A stretch of DNA of 64,000 nt from Pseudomaricurvus alkylphenolicus (GCF_011683955.1 NZ_JAAQPI010000002.1:138157-202156); one strand, 5' to 3'. Counted from the first letter of the stretch, positions 27,347 through 38,094 are shown. The notes: a model not told the origin generated them from the sequence alone. Program-made: numbers and translations.

Positions 27347-28552
27347 ATGAATATCGATATCGGCTTTTTCGAAACCCTGGTGGCGGCGCTGCTGATTTTA
27401 TTCAGTGGGTACCTGATCAATGGCAAAGTCACCTTTCTCAAAAACAATAATATTCCGGAACCGGTTGTGGGCGGGATCGCGTTTTCGCTGGTCAGTGCTC
27501 TGCTTTACGGGCAGCTGGGGTTGACGATCAACTTTGACATGAGCATGAAAACCCCTTTGATGATTCTGTTTTTCACCTCCGTCGGTTTGGGGGCAAGCCT
27601 CAAGCTGCTGGTTAAAGGCGGCCCCAAGGTGCTGTTGTTTCTCGGGGTGGCGTCACTGTACCTGGTGGTACAAAACGCCGTGGGTGTATCACTGGCGCTG
27701 GCCACCGATCTGCACCCCATGTTCGGTTTGTTTGCGGGCTCTGTGACCTTATCCGGAGGCCATGGCACCGGTGCCACCTACGCGCAATTGATCCAGGACA
27801 GCCACAATTTACAGGGCGTGCTGGAAGTCGCGATGGCGGCGGCCACCTTCGGGTTGGTGCTGGGAGGCTTACTGGGCGGACCCGTTGCCCGTCGCTTGAT
27901 CAGTCGCCATCAGCTGCAACCCAGTGAACGCCCGACCCGCCATCACGATATGATCACCTATGATCCGGAAGACCGTGATCTGGTGACCCCGAAACGCATG
28001 ATGGAGACCCTGTTGATTCTGGCGTTTTGCATGGGCAGTGGCAGTTATGTGTTTGAATGGCTGAAGGCACATTCGGTCCCCGTGCCCTCGTTTATTGTGC
28101 CGCTGATCATCGGCATCATCATTACCAATGTGCTGGAGCTGTCCGGCACCTACCGCATCAGCAAGGCCTGTGTGGATCTGTGGGGCACCATGGCGCTGTC
28201 GATCTTCCTGGCGCTGGCGTTAATGTCGCTGCGCATCTGGGAATTGCTGAACCTCGCCGGTCCGATGCTGTTTATTATCCTCACACAGACGCTGGTGCTG
28301 GCGGGCTTCGCCTACTTTGTCACCTTCCGGCTGATGGGCAAGAACTATGACGCCGCCATCATGGCCGGTGGGCATTGCGGTTTTGGTCTCGGTGCCACCC
28401 CCACGGCGGTTGCCAATATGGAATCCCTGGTGTCGCGTTTTGGGCCCTCACCGCAGGCGTTTTTGGTCGTACCTATGGTGGGTGCGTTTTTTATCGATAT
28501 CACCAACGCCATTGTTATTCAGTCTTACCTGGCCCTGCCGCTGATCAAGTAA
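27347..28552 (+). CDS. gltS: Sodium/glutamate symporter GltS
   Basis: Inner-membrane sodium-coupled glutamate importer. The start is set at ATG 27347, because a GGGGAGCG ribosome-binding site lies 5-12 bases upstream and the product is then exactly 401 residues, the E. coli GltS length; the frame is open further upstream. About ten hydrophobic helices are present in two inverted halves, each with a glycine-rich re-entrant motif: SGGHGTGATYAQL in the first and GGHCGFGLGATPTAVANM in the second. It is divergent from the glutamate dehydrogenase operon and shares its regulatory region, so uptake and catabolism are likely co-controlled. A lipoprotein gene follows after 13 bp. Confidence 0.95.
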   Translation: MNIDIGFFETLVAALLILFSGYLINGKVTFLKNNNIPEPVVGGIAFSLVSALLYGQLGLTINFDMSMKTPLMILFFTSVGLGASLKLLVKGGPKVLLFLGVASLYLVVQNAVGVSLALATDLHPMFGLFAGSVTLSGGHGTGATYAQLIQDSHNLQGVLEVAMAAATFGLVLGGLLGGPVARRLISRHQLQPSERPTRHHDMITYDPEDRDLVTPKRMMETLLILAFCMGSGSYVFEWLKAHSVPVPSFIVPLIIGIIITNVLELSGTYRISKACVDLWGTMALSIFLALALMSLRIWELLNLAGPMLFIILTQTLVLAGFAYFVTFRLMGKNYDAAIMAGGHCGFGLGATPTAVANMESLVSRFGPSPQAFLVVPMVGAFFIDITNAIVIQSYLALPLIK

Positions 28553-28565
28553 AAGGAATACCGTC

Positions 28566-29054
28566 ATGTCACGCACACTGTTTATCCCGTTTTTCTGTTT
28601 GCTGCTGAGCGCCTGTGGCGCCGGTCCCGACAGTCAAACCTTGCGCCAGCATATCCAACAACAGTTGGTGCAACAGTTCGGCAAAGAACGCATCACTTTG
28701 TTAAGGCTGGAGCGTCGGGGCAGCCAACCGGCCAGTATCAGCGCCCAGGACGGCCACATTGTCTACTTCAAGGCGGCCCTGCGTCTCAGCAACCCCACCG
28801 GCCTGAATCCACAGGAGCAGCAGACCCTGAGCCGGATCCTAAGTGCCGGCGTAGAGGGGCTGGAGATCGAGGGCCAAGATATTATCGCCAACGGTTTAAG
28901 CTGGAATGTCTGGAACAGTGACCACTGGCAGATGCAGAGCCTGGAACCCACCGCAGAAACCGATCAGACCCTCAGCTCTGTACCCATCGAAAACGTGAAT
29001 CCGGCCTGTGTACCCCAAGTGACCCAATCGGACTCTCAAACCGGGAATACTTGA
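28566..29054 (+). CDS. Small lipoprotein of unknown function
   Basis: 162 residues with a clear lipoprotein signal: MSRTLFIPFFCLLLSACG, lipobox LSAC with Cys17. No outer-membrane-avoidance Asp follows the Cys. The mature part is a mixed alpha/beta domain of about 110 residues and a Thr/Ser/Gln-rich tail. I do not recognise the family. It starts 13 bp after gltS on the same strand and is probably co-transcribed, hinting at an accessory periplasmic role, but no motif supports a function. Confidence 0.65.
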   Translation: MSRTLFIPFFCLLLSACGAGPDSQTLRQHIQQQLVQQFGKERITLLRLERRGSQPASISAQDGHIVYFKAALRLSNPTGLNPQEQQTLSRILSAGVEGLEIEGQDIIANGLSWNVWNSDHWQMQSLEPTAETDQTLSSVPIENVNPACVPQVTQSDSQTGNT

Positions 29055-29069
29055 TATCTTTTTGATATC
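29051..29069 (+). promoter_or_regulatory. Direct repeat TTGATATC upstream of the SPFH gene
   Basis: TTGATATC occurs at 29051-29058 and 29062-29069, an 11-bp period, about 40 bp before the SPFH start. It overlaps the lipoprotein stop codon. A ribbon-helix-helix regulator is encoded in the same operon and may bind here; that is inference. Confidence 0.4.
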
Positions 29070-29108
29070 ACATTAACATCCTCACAACATCAACGTGAGG
29101 ATGCACCG

Positions 29109-29972
29109 ATGATTAGAGAAAAAGAAGCCGCCACCTTTGACGGTTACGTGGCGCTGCTAGTGCTGGCAATACTGGAAATTGCCGCCATTGCTGCCACCAT
29201 CAATGCCATTACCACCCCCTCTCTGGCCATTGTCGGTTTTGTTCTGCTGACGCTACTGGTCACCTTCCTGTGGGTGGGCTTCTTTATGGTCGCCCCCAAC
29301 GAAGGCAAGATTCTGCAGCTGTTCGGCAACTATGTCGGCACCGAGCACAAAACGGGCCTGCGCTGGGCCAATCCGCTTTACAAGAAAACCGGTATCTCTC
29401 TCAGGGTGCGCAACTTTGAGAGCGGTAAGCTCAAGGTCAATGATGCCCGCGGCAACCCCATTGAGATCGCCGCGGTTATTGTCTGGAAGGTGGTGGACTC
29501 CGCTGAAGCCTTCTTCGAGGTGGATGATTACGAGAGCTTTGTCACCATCCAGAGTGAGGCCGCCTTGCGTAATCTGGCCAGCAAAATCCCCTATGAGAAC
29601 CACAAACCCAATGAGCTGTCGCTGCGGGCCGATCCCGTGCAGATTGCCGACATGATCAAGCGCGAGGTGCAGGAGCGTTTGGAGAAAGCGGGCGTATTGG
29701 TCATCGAAGCGCGTATCAGCCACCTGGCTTATTCACCGGAAATCGCTCAATCCATGCTGCGCAAACAACAGGCCGGAGCCGTACTCGCAGCCCGACGCCT
29801 GATCGTACAAGGGGCGGTGGAAATGGTATCGGATGCGCTCTCAACCCTCACCGACAAACACAATTTTGAGCTGGACGACGAGCGAAAAGCCAGTATGGTA
29901 AGCAACCTGCTGGTTGTGATCTGTTCGGAGCAACAAGCGCAACCTGTTGTTAACACCGGATCGCTCTATTAA
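29109..29972 (+). CDS. SPFH/Band-7 domain membrane protein
   Basis: 287 residues. Two adjacent hydrophobic helices at about 15-60 anchor the N-terminus in the inner membrane. An SPFH (stomatin/prohibitin/flotillin) domain follows at about 62-250, including MVAPNEGKILQLFGNYVGT, the typical ALRNLASKIPYE region and EVQERLEKAGVLVIEARISHLAYSPEIAQSML. Such proteins oligomerise in the membrane and organise membrane domains or proteases. The next gene, 17 bp downstream, encodes a small ribbon-helix-helix protein, a pairing I recall from other proteobacteria. The cellular role is unknown. Confidence 0.88.
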   Translation: MIREKEAATFDGYVALLVLAILEIAAIAATINAITTPSLAIVGFVLLTLLVTFLWVGFFMVAPNEGKILQLFGNYVGTEHKTGLRWANPLYKKTGISLRVRNFESGKLKVNDARGNPIEIAAVIVWKVVDSAEAFFEVDDYESFVTIQSEAALRNLASKIPYENHKPNELSLRADPVQIADMIKREVQERLEKAGVLVIEARISHLAYSPEIAQSMLRKQQAGAVLAARRLIVQGAVEMVSDALSTLTDKHNFELDDERKASMVSNLLVVICSEQQAQPVVNTGSLY

Positions 29973-29988
29973 GAATGCCTAAATAACA

Positions 29989-30198
29989 ATGTCGAAAAAA
30001 GCCTACCCGCTCAGAATCAACAAGGACATTCTCGCCGCCCTGCAGCGCTGGGCGGATGATGACCTGCGCAGCCTTAACCAGCAGATTGAATATGTTCTCC
30101 GCGATGCCCTGGTCAAGGAAGGCCGAATCAAGCTGGTGCAGCGGGTGATGACGGAGATTGAAGACACGACCAACTCCAAACCAGATTCAGGCAGCTGA
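29989..30198 (+). CDS. Arc-like ribbon-helix-helix protein
   Basis: 69 residues. The N-terminal strand and helices (KAYPLRINKDILAALQRWADDDLRSLNQQIEYVLRDAL) fit the Arc/MetJ ribbon-helix-helix fold, in which paired strands insert in the DNA major groove. It follows the SPFH gene by 17 bp and is presumably in the same operon. It may autoregulate through the TTGATATC direct repeat; alternatively it may bind the SPFH protein. No toxin gene is adjacent. Confidence 0.75.
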   Translation: MSKKAYPLRINKDILAALQRWADDDLRSLNQQIEYVLRDALVKEGRIKLVQRVMTEIEDTTNSKPDSGS

Positions 30199-30201
30199 AC
30201 T

Positions 30202-30313
30202 CCGCGTAGGGGGGATTAGCGGAGCGTAATCCACCTTGGATGTGGCACATTAGTGGATGCCAATAGGACTGGCAACCGGTGGATTACGCCTTCGGCTAAT
30301 CCCCCCTACGCGG
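30202..30313. repeat. Palindromic GTAGGGGGGATTAG element, copy 2
   Basis: Terminal inverted repeats of 18 bp (30202-30219 and 30296-30313), each with an inner GGATTA..GTAATCC hairpin; same family as the elements at 15359 and 41854. Its right arm contains the TAG stop codon of the AAA ATPase gene, so the element defines that protein's C-terminus. Confidence 0.8.
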
Positions 30314-31790
30314 CTACTGTACGCCCTTCCGCCCAGCTTCTGAGTGCATGTAGCTGCTCCGCCATCACCACCGACAGAGGCGTGGTCTGCAGGATGGCCC
30401 GCAGCAAATGGTCGCTACCCAGCTGTTCCCCCTCCGCCAGCATATAGAGCGCAGACACCACCGCCTGCTCGATTTCCGCCCCGGAAAAACCTTCGGCTGC
30501 CTCGGCCAGACGTGCAAGGTGCAACGATTCCGAGTAGGCGTCGCGCTTGCGCAAATGAATTTCAAAGATTTGTCGACGCACGTCGGTATCGGGCAGATCG
30601 ACAAAAAAGATCTCGTCAAAACGCCCCTTGCGAACCAGTTCCGCCGGTAATTGTTGAATGTCGTTGCTGGTGGCCACCAGAAACACCTGACTCTTGCGCT
30701 CGGCCATCCAGGTTAAAAAATACCCCAGCAGACGCTTGTTCAAGCCATCGTCGCCGCCACCCTGGGCCAGGGCTTTTTCCAATTCGTCCAACCACAATAC
30801 ACAGGGAGACATGGACTCGGCCTGTTGCAATGATTCACGCAGGTTTTTCTCGGTCTCACCGATAAACTTGTTATAGAGCGAGCCCATATCCAGGCGCAAC
30901 AACGGCAGCTGCCACATACCGGCAACGGCCTTGGCCGCCAGACTCTTGCCACCCCCTTGCACACCTAACAGCAAAACACCCCGAGGGGGCTGCAAGCCAC
31001 GTTTGTCAGCGCCACTGAATGCCTCTTTGCGCTGCTGCAACCAGTGCTTGAAATTGGGCAGGCCGCCCACATTGGCAAATTCTTCCGTGTCGTATTCGTA
31101 GCTCAGCAACCCCTGGCGGTTGAGCAGGGCAAATTTTGCGCTGTTCACCTCCGGCAGGTCTTCCCGGGTAATGGCGCCATCGTCGGCGATGGCGTGCCAC
31201 GCCAACCGAGCCACGTCTTTATGGGTTAATCCCCCGAGGCTGGACACCAGTTGCCTAAGAGCGGCGCTGTCGGTGCGGATGCGCTGTTGGCCGCGGCTTT
31301 CGGCGTAGCGTTTGGCCTCCTGCCTGACAATCGCGAGGATTTCATCCTGTGACGGTAAAGATAGGCTTGCCTGAGCGGTAAACACCTGCAATTCCGGCGG
31401 GATCTTCAGGGCATGACTCAACAGTACGATGCGCTTTTGCAGCACTTCAAAGTTAAGTGCGATGTCCTTCAGCAGGCGCACAATCTTCGGCTCGCCCTCC
31501 CAATGGGGATGAAAGTCACATAGCACATAAATGCCGTCATGGTTACGATCTTTAATGGCCTGCAGCAGTGCTTCCGGCTCCAGCTCCGCCCCGGGCTTGG
31601 CGACCATGGGCCCATAGCCCAGGGTGTCCAGCCCATCGGTCAGGCTCCAGCGATAGAGGGTATGCCCCAACAGCTGACACTGGCGCTTAAGCAACTCCAG
31701 AGCGTGGTTTTCCTGCTCGGTTTCGAGCGCGATAAGAGGCACCCGCTGGCGCAGAAGACTGGCAATATCCTCACTGACATTAACTTGCAT
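30306..31790 (-). CDS. AAA-family ATPase, Ycf46-like
   Basis: 494 residues. The N-terminal half (1-240) is a non-standard domain seen in Ycf46-like proteins; the C-terminal half is an AAA module with Walker A GVQGGGKS (276-283), Walker B VLWLDELE (331-338), sensor-1 ATSND, the Arg-finger region RKGRFDE and a C-terminal helical lid (GFSGAEIEQAV). In cyanobacteria Ycf46 has been linked to growth under low CO2; the role in gammaproteobacteria is unknown. The second glycine-rich loop (QGGGDDGLN) between Walker B and sensor 1 is typical. The start has AGAAGGA upstream. The stop codon comes from a palindromic repeat arm, so the ancestral C-terminus may have been different. Confidence 0.85.
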   Translation of the reverse strand: MQVNVSEDIASLLRQRVPLIALETEQENHALELLKRQCQLLGHTLYRWSLTDGLDTLGYGPMVAKPGAELEPEALLQAIKDRNHDGIYVLCDFHPHWEGEPKIVRLLKDIALNFEVLQKRIVLLSHALKIPPELQVFTAQASLSLPSQDEILAIVRQEAKRYAESRGQQRIRTDSAALRQLVSSLGGLTHKDVARLAWHAIADDGAITREDLPEVNSAKFALLNRQGLLSYEYDTEEFANVGGLPNFKHWLQQRKEAFSGADKRGLQPPRGVLLLGVQGGGKSLAAKAVAGMWQLPLLRLDMGSLYNKFIGETEKNLRESLQQAESMSPCVLWLDELEKALAQGGGDDGLNKRLLGYFLTWMAERKSQVFLVATSNDIQQLPAELVRKGRFDEIFFVDLPDTDVRRQIFEIHLRKRDAYSESLHLARLAEAAEGFSGAEIEQAVVSALYMLAEGEQLGSDHLLRAILQTTPLSVVMAEQLHALRSWAEGRTVAA

Positions 31791-31913
31791 AGGCCCATAT
31801 TCCTTCTGGTGTTGAGCCTATTGTCAGTCAATCACAGCATGGCTGCCAACCCCACGACTGGCGATGCAGCCTGAAAGTACCGTAAAATGGGGCCAATACA
31901 ACGAGGTAACCCC

Positions 31914-32558
31914 ATGTCCAGCCGCCATCTCTCACTGCCCGACCAACTTCTCACCCAAATGGACCGCGCCCTTCGCACCCTGGCGCCAGGCAAGGTGACC
32001 CACACCCGCCCCTCTCCTGCCCAGAGCGAGAATGAGTCGGAGATGAGTGATGCCGAACGCCGCCACGCCGCCGGCCTGATGCGGGTTAACCACGCCGGGG
32101 AAGTCTGTGCCCAGGCGCTATATCAAGGGCAGGCCCTGACGGCCAAGCTGCCGCACGTGCGCCGGGAAATGGAACAGGCGGCAGAGGAAGAGGTGGATCA
32201 CCTGGCCTGGTGCCAGGAGCGTATCGAGAGTCTGGGCAGTCACACCAGTGTGCTTAACCCGCTATGGTATGGGTTGTCCTTTGGCATTGGCGCCGCTGCC
32301 GGTCTTGTCAGTGATAAGGTCAGCCTGGGTTTTGTGGCCGCCACCGAAGACCAGGTCTGCAAGCATCTGGAGAATCATCTGCATGAACTGCCCACCCAGG
32401 ACGCCAAGAGCCGCGCCGTGGTGGAAACCATGCTGGAGGACGAAGCCAAACACGCCCACGCGGCGCTGGACGCCGGCGGTATGCGCTTCCCCACTCCCAT
32501 CAAAGCGGCCATGACGCTGGTTTCCAAGGCAATGACCAAGAGCAGCTATAAAGTTTAA
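31914..32558 (+). CDS. coq7: Demethoxyubiquinone hydroxylase Coq7
   Basis: Membrane-associated di-iron monooxygenase that hydroxylates 2-polyprenyl-3-methyl-6-methoxy-benzoquinol in ubiquinone synthesis. The start is at ATG 31914 (CGAGG ribosome-binding site; [13 protein letters not shown]), giving 214 residues, a normal length. Di-iron ligand motifs are present: [29 protein letters not shown], and the second repeat [13 protein letters not shown]. aeruginosa uses Coq7 for this step and carries it close to vfr. The stop codon lies in the first arm of a 145-bp inverted-repeat element. Confidence 0.95.
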   Translation: MSSRHLSLPDQLLTQMDRALRTLAPGKVTHTRPSPAQSENESEMSDAERRHAAGLMRVNHAGEVCAQALYQGQALTAKLPHVRREMEQAAEEEVDHLAWCQERIESLGSHTSVLNPLWYGLSFGIGAAAGLVSDKVSLGFVAATEDQVCKHLENHLHELPTQDAKSRAVVETMLEDEAKHAHAALDAGGMRFPTPIKAAMTLVSKAMTKSSYKV

Positions 32559-32700
32559 GGGCGCTTCTAAAAGGCGACTTTTTACGCGATTACTGCGTCA
32601 GCTCCGTGCTCGGATCCTCATGTATGCCCTATACACTGCGGTCCTCCGCGCGGTGCTTCCTTGTCCTCACGAAAAAATTCACCTTTTAGAAGCGCCCTTA
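32556..32700. repeat. 145-bp MITE-like element between coq7 and the ACMSD gene
   Basis: Perfect 19-bp terminal inverted repeats, TAAGGGCGCTTCTAAAAGG at 32556-32574 and its complement at 32682-32700. The interior shows further partial symmetry (TTTTTACGCG on the left, CGAAAAAATTC on the right) and small hairpins. There is no ORF. It lies between two converging genes and supplies the coq7 stop codon, so it may act as a bidirectional terminator or be a non-autonomous mobile element. Confidence 0.8.
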
Positions 32701-32706
32701 CTGCTG

Positions 32707-33765
32707 TTATTCGAGATCAAAAAACGCCTGGGCATTGGCACCGAGAATCCGGCTTTTGCGCCCGGGCGAAAAACTACTGTGTTCCCGCACCAGCTTGCCC
32801 ACCTGCTGCTCGCCCAGAGGGAAAGGTGAATCAGAGCCCAACAACACCCTGTCTTCGCCCATCACCCGCACCAGCAAATCCAGAGCGTCCTCACTGAATA
32901 CCGCCGAGTCCACATAAAAACGGTCGGTGTAGTGAGACGGCGGATGGGGGCAATCCTCACGCACAATATCGCGATGGTGCCAGGCGTTATCCACACGTCC
33001 CAGAGTAAAAGCAAAACTGCCGCCGCCATGGGCAAAACATAACTTCAAATCCCGAGACACTCGCTCAAACGCACCGGACAGAATCAGCGACAATACCGAC
33101 AGCTGGGTTTCGGCCGGCATGGCCACCAGCCACTGCAACATGTACTTGGACATGCGCTCACGACCGAGCATATCCCAGGGGTGCACCAGCACCGGAATAT
33201 TTTCGCTGGCACAGTGCTGCAAAAAAGTAATCAGCCCTTCGTCGTCCATATCCTTCGGACCCACATGGTTGCCAATCTGGACTCCGATATGACCGCTGGC
33301 TTTGGCGCGGCTGACTTCCCGGCAGGAGGCATCGATATCCTGCAGCGGCACCTGACACAGAGCTTTTAGGCGACCGGCATTGTGACTACACATCTCCAGC
33401 GCCAGGTCGTTCATGATTTGCGCCACTTCGGCTGCCTGTGCAGCGGGCCGCTCGTAGCTGAACAGAATCGGGGTGGCACACATCACCTGAATATCCACAC
33501 CGTCGCGGTCCATTTCCTCGATGCGCAGAGCCGGGTTCCAAAGTGCTTCGTACACCGGGCGGAATTCCTTTTGCCCCACCATAATCATGGCCTTGCCGGG
33601 TTCGGTGTGCTTCAGCCAGGGCCAGTCAGGCGTGCCAAAACGTTGCTCCAGATCTGGCCACTGACTCGGCAGAAAATGCGTGTGCATATCCACGACGGTG
33701 GTGTCGGCGGAGTTATCGAGCGTCGACTTTGATGCCTGCTCTCTGGCCTTTTCAATCACAGTCAT
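32707..33765 (-). CDS. nbaD: 2-amino-3-carboxymuconate-6-semialdehyde decarboxylase
   Basis: A zinc amidohydrolase-fold enzyme that decarboxylates the unstable ring-cleavage product of 3-hydroxyanthranilate, steering it to 2-aminomuconate semialdehyde instead of quinolinate. 352 residues. The metal-binding DMHTHFLP at about 26-33, the later His motifs VLVHPWDM and FAHGGG, and the final Asp in [11 protein letters not shown] match ACMSD. The N-terminus is about 15 residues longer than usual. It is last in a six-gene minus-strand operon (37863 to 32707) whose order and content match the nba/kynurenine meta-pathway genes. Confidence 0.92.
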   Translation of the reverse strand: MTVIEKAREQASKSTLDNSADTTVVDMHTHFLPSQWPDLEQRFGTPDWPWLKHTEPGKAMIMVGQKEFRPVYEALWNPALRIEEMDRDGVDIQVMCATPILFSYERPAAQAAEVAQIMNDLALEMCSHNAGRLKALCQVPLQDIDASCREVSRAKASGHIGVQIGNHVGPKDMDDEGLITFLQHCASENIPVLVHPWDMLGRERMSKYMLQWLVAMPAETQLSVLSLILSGAFERVSRDLKLCFAHGGGSFAFTLGRVDNAWHHRDIVREDCPHPPSHYTDRFYVDSAVFSEDALDLLVRVMGEDRVLLGSDSPFPLGEQQVGKLVREHSSFSPGRKSRILGANAQAFFDLE

Positions 33766-33797
33766 AAGTTACTTCTCTACTATCAATCAAGACCGCT

Positions 33798-34781
<984 letters not shown>

Positions 34782-34785
<4 letters not shown>

Positions 34786-35573
34786 ACCTGTTCTCCCACA
34801 TTGAATTCTGCACTGCCCAGCTGTTGGGTATGGAGCTTGACGTGTACGCCGGGTAACAGCGCTTCTGCGGCGGTGGAGGCACCGGCCAATACAATCCAGC
34901 CTGCCTGCAGTTCAGTTTCCGCTTCTGCGGCCAAACGTGCAGCCGCCGTCAATGAACGCCAAGGATTACCGAGGATGGCCGCACTGGAGCCAATCTGTAC
35001 CGGTGCGCCGTCAAACTCCATCACCATGCCGAGGTTGCCAATATCAACGTTAGACTTTTGCCAGGCGCCCACCGTAAACCCCGAGGACGAACAGTTGTCG
35101 GCAATCACATCCTGCAGTGAAAATTTAAAATTGCGGTAGCGCGAATCAATCACCTCCAGCGCCGGTGCCACGGCTTCCACCGCACTCATGGCCTCGGCAA
35201 GACTGACTTTACCAGTGAGGGGCTTTTTCAACAGAAAGGCGATCTCCGGTTCCACCCTGGGGTGGATAAAGCGCGAAGCGTCCAATTCAGCGCCATCCTC
35301 AATGGCCATGGCATCGGTCAACGGGCCCCAGATCATGTCACTCACGCCCATTTGAATCATCTTGGCGCGGGAGGTAAAACCCATTTTGATGCCCACCTGT
35401 TGTTCGCCCCGCTGCAGCCGACGAGCCACCGACTGTTGCTGTACCGTGTAGGCGTCGGCCAGAGACAGTTCATGTCCCTGGCTGGAGAGTTGCTCGATGG
35501 CGCTGGCGTTTTCAGCGGCAGCGTCCACGATAGCGGCCAGATCCGCCAGCGTACCGTTTTTTAAAATCACCAC
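34782..35573 (-). CDS. nbaG: 4-oxalocrotonate (2-oxo-3-hexenedioate) decarboxylase
   Basis: 263 residues of the fumarylacetoacetase-like hydratase/decarboxylase family. It removes CO2 from 2-oxo-3-hexenedioate to give 2-oxopent-4-enoate. Metal-site and family motifs include [25 protein letters not shown] and [11 protein letters not shown]. The start is GTG, directly after the previous stop, with a strong GGAGGAG six bases before it. The closely related hydratase is the next gene upstream, and the two enzymes form a complex in known meta pathways. Assignment between the two paralogues rests on [10 protein letters not shown] and operon order. Confidence 0.88.
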
Positions 35574-36374
35574 TTACTTCTCCTCCGAAAAACTGACACG
35601 GACAGAACCCAATCCATTGATGCGAGCCTCGATCCTGTCGCCCGGTGTTACCGCTGCCATGGGGCCCAGGGCACCTGTCAAAATGGTATCGCCGGCCTTC
35701 AAGGGCGTTCCGCCCTCGGCAAAGGTGCGTGCCAGCCACACGGCGGCATTCAACGGGTGACCGAGACACGCCTGACCGGCACCATAGGAAATCTGTTCAC
35801 CGCGACACTCCATCACCATTCCGCACAAACGCAGATCCAGCTGCTCCAGCTTTTGCGGGCTATTACCAAGCACGTACAAACCCGATGAGGCATTGTCGGC
35901 GATGGTATCGACAATATTGATATCCCAGTTGTGAATCCGACTGCCGACAATTTCGATGGCGGGTAACGCGTAAGCGGTGGCACTGATTACGTCCGCCACG
36001 GTGGGCTGAGGCATGTCCAGATCCCGCTCCAGCACCAGAGCGACTTCGGCTTCCACTTTCGGCTGCATAACATCGGTGACCGCCACGTCTGCTCCGTCAC
36101 CCACAAACATATCGGCAAACAGTACACCAAAGTCCGGCTGATCCACGCCCAGTTGCTGCTGCACAGTTTTGGACGTCAATCCGGCTTTGCAGCCCACGAC
36201 CCGGCGCCCCTGCTCCACCCAGTGACGGGTGTTGACCTGCTGCACCGCGTAGGCGGCTTCCAGGCTCAGGGCCGGCAGTATGTCTCGCACCGGCTCACAG
36301 GCGATACCAGTCTCGTGCGCCTGTCGCAGCATCTGCGCTGCTTCCAGAATGGTTTCATTGATCATATTACTCAT
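35574..36374 (-). CDS. nbaH: 2-oxopent-4-enoate hydratase
   Basis: 266 residues, paralogous to the downstream decarboxylase. It hydrates 2-oxopent-4-enoate to 4-hydroxy-2-oxovalerate. Visible motifs: [30 protein letters not shown] and [11 protein letters not shown]. The following aldolase and acetaldehyde dehydrogenase genes that would complete the pathway are not in the window and must lie elsewhere. Its stop abuts the GTG start of nbaG. Confidence 0.88.
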   Translation of the reverse strand: MSNMINETILEAAQMLRQAHETGIACEPVRDILPALSLEAAYAVQQVNTRHWVEQGRRVVGCKAGLTSKTVQQQLGVDQPDFGVLFADMFVGDGADVAVTDVMQPKVEAEVALVLERDLDMPQPTVADVISATAYALPAIEIVGSRIHNWDINIVDTIADNASSGLYVLGNSPQKLEQLDLRLCGMVMECRGEQISYGAGQACLGHPLNAAVWLARTFAEGGTPLKAGDTILTGALGPMAAVTPGDRIEARINGLGSVRVSFSEEK

Positions 36375-36384
36375 CGTCTTTGGC

Positions 36385-37863
36385 CTAGAGCTTGATGCAG
36401 ATATTGGTGGGTTCGGAATAGAAATTCAGCGAATGGACACCGCCTTCGCGGCCCACGCCGGAAAGCTTTACACCGCCAAAGGGGGTACGCAAATCACGCA
36501 GATACCAGGTGTTAACCCAGGCAATACCCACTTCCATTTGCTGGGCGACACGGTGAGCGCGCTGTAAATTACTTGTCCACACTGTGGCGGCCAAACCGTA
36601 GTTGCTGTTGTTGGCCAGGGCCACGGCTTCTTCTTCCGTATCAAACGGTGTGATGTGGCAAACCGGACCAAACACCTCTTCGCGAACAATGCGGGCATTT
36701 TCTGCAAGGCCGGTAAAAATGGTGGGTTGCACGAAAGCACCCCCGTCACGTGCATCGCCAAATACGGGCACACCGCCACCGGTAATCACCTTGGCGCCAT
36801 CGGCTTTGGCGCCATCAAAGTAGGACAACACTTTGTCGCGGTGCTTGTGGGAAATCAGCGGCCCCATGTCGGTGTTTTCGTCGAGAGGCCAGCCGATATT
36901 GATGGCCTCGGCTTTTTGCTTCAACGCCTCGACAAAACGATCAAAGATAGAGCGCTGAACATAGAGTCGCTCGGTGCATAAACACACTTGCCCGCCGTTG
37001 GTAAATACAGAACGCGCAGTGCCGTTTACCGCTTCATCAAAATCGCAATCGTCAAAAATAATACCGGCGTTTTTACCGCCCAATTCAAACGACAGCCCTT
37101 TCACACCATCAGCCGCCGCCTTCATAATGGCTGAACCGGTTTTGGATTCTCCGGTAAAGGTCACGGCATCCACACCCGCGTGAGCGGTCAGAAACTCACC
37201 GGCGCTGCCGGGCCCAAAACCGTGCACCAGATTAAAAACCCCCACCGGCATACCCACCTCATGCATGACCTCCGCCAGGAGCGTGGCCGTGGCCGGAGTC
37301 TCTTCAGAAGGTTTGGCAATCACGGTGTTGCCCGCCGCCAGGGCTGGAGCCAACTTCCAGGTCAGCAGTAACAGGGGCAGATTCCAGGGCGCGATCACCG
37401 CCACTACCCCCAAGGGTTTATTCACCGCGTAGTTAAGCGCTCCGCGACCATCGGGTGTGGGCGTTTGAAAGCACTCGCTGGACTGGGATTTAACCAGGTC
37501 GGCAAATATACGGAAATTGGCGGCACCGCGGGGAATATCGATAGTGCGCGCCTGTTCAAACGACTTGCCGGTATCGGCCATTTCCGCCGCCACAAATTCA
37601 TCAAAGCGCGCCTCAATGCCGTCCGCCACCCGGTGCAGCAGCGCGCAACGGGCTTCCAGCGTCATCTTGCCCCAATCGCCCTCAAGCGCCTGGCGAGCGG
37701 CCGTGACCGCTGCATCCACGGTGTCAGCATTGGCTTCAGCCACCTGATTAATCTCAGAGCCGTCCACCGGGTTGATATTGGCAAAGGTTGTGTCGCTGGA
37801 GACAAACTGTCCGTTAACATAGTTGTGCAGGACACCGCCCGCGTGAGGCACAGATTCGTACAT
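36385..37863 (-). CDS. nbaE: 2-aminomuconate semialdehyde dehydrogenase
   Basis: 492-residue NAD-dependent aldehyde dehydrogenase. It oxidises 2-aminomuconate 6-semialdehyde (or the hydroxymuconate analogue) to the acid. Conserved features: the NAD-binding [30 protein letters not shown], the catalytic Glu in [11 protein letters not shown] and the catalytic Cys in [12 protein letters not shown], then [13 protein letters not shown] and the C-terminal [15 protein letters not shown]. It is the first gene of the six-gene operon, and a 45-bp composite LysR-type motif lies 61 bp upstream of its start. Confidence 0.92.
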   Translation of the reverse strand: MYESVPHAGGVLHNYVNGQFVSSDTTFANINPVDGSEINQVAEANADTVDAAVTAARQALEGDWGKMTLEARCALLHRVADGIEARFDEFVAAEMADTGKSFEQARTIDIPRGAANFRIFADLVKSQSSECFQTPTPDGRGALNYAVNKPLGVVAVIAPWNLPLLLLTWKLAPALAAGNTVIAKPSEETPATATLLAEVMHEVGMPVGVFNLVHGFGPGSAGEFLTAHAGVDAVTFTGESKTGSAIMKAAADGVKGLSFELGGKNAGIIFDDCDFDEAVNGTARSVFTNGGQVCLCTERLYVQRSIFDRFVEALKQKAEAINIGWPLDENTDMGPLISHKHRDKVLSYFDGAKADGAKVITGGGVPVFGDARDGGAFVQPTIFTGLAENARIVREEVFGPVCHITPFDTEEEAVALANNSNYGLAATVWTSNLQRAHRVAQQMEVGIAWVNTWYLRDLRTPFGGVKLSGVGREGGVHSLNFYSEPTNICIKL

Positions 37864-37923
37864 GGGTTACCACCTTGTGTGCGTCTTTACAGGTAATCAA
37901 TGTACGCCAGCGAGACATAATGG

Positions 37924-37968
37924 AAAAATAATGTTTTGTGGATCAGCTATATCAAATTATGTATAGCT
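37924..37968 (-). promoter_or_regulatory. Composite LysR-type operator A, before the nba operon
   Basis: AAAAATAA at 37924-37931, exactly 13 bases, then the dyad AGCTAT-N12-ATAGCT at 37945-37968. The same three-part spacing occurs at 39401-39445, 46581-46625 and 51890-51934, always with the A-rich end facing the regulated minus-strand gene. On the minus strand, a possible -10 (ATTATG) lies two bases past the TTATTTTT. Confidence 0.75.
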
Positions 37969-37996
37969 GTAGTTCAAACCAATTTGCCGCTCATCC

Positions 37997-38092
37997 CTGT
38001 AGCGGCCCTAGGGCGACTGGTCGCGCTCAGAGCGCGCTGCTACGGTGAGCATTGAGCCATTGAAGATTGCCCTGGAATCTCCGAGGGCGACT
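37997..38092. repeat. REP-like palindromic units downstream of the porin gene
   Basis: An imperfect palindrome from 37997 to 38045 contains GCGCTCAGAGCGCGCTGCTAC; a truncated second unit (CGAGGGCGACTGGCTATAG) reaches the porin stop. The same GTAGCAGC..GGGCGACTGG family appears at 48586 and 57294-57466. Confidence 0.65.
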
Positions 38093-38094
38093 GG

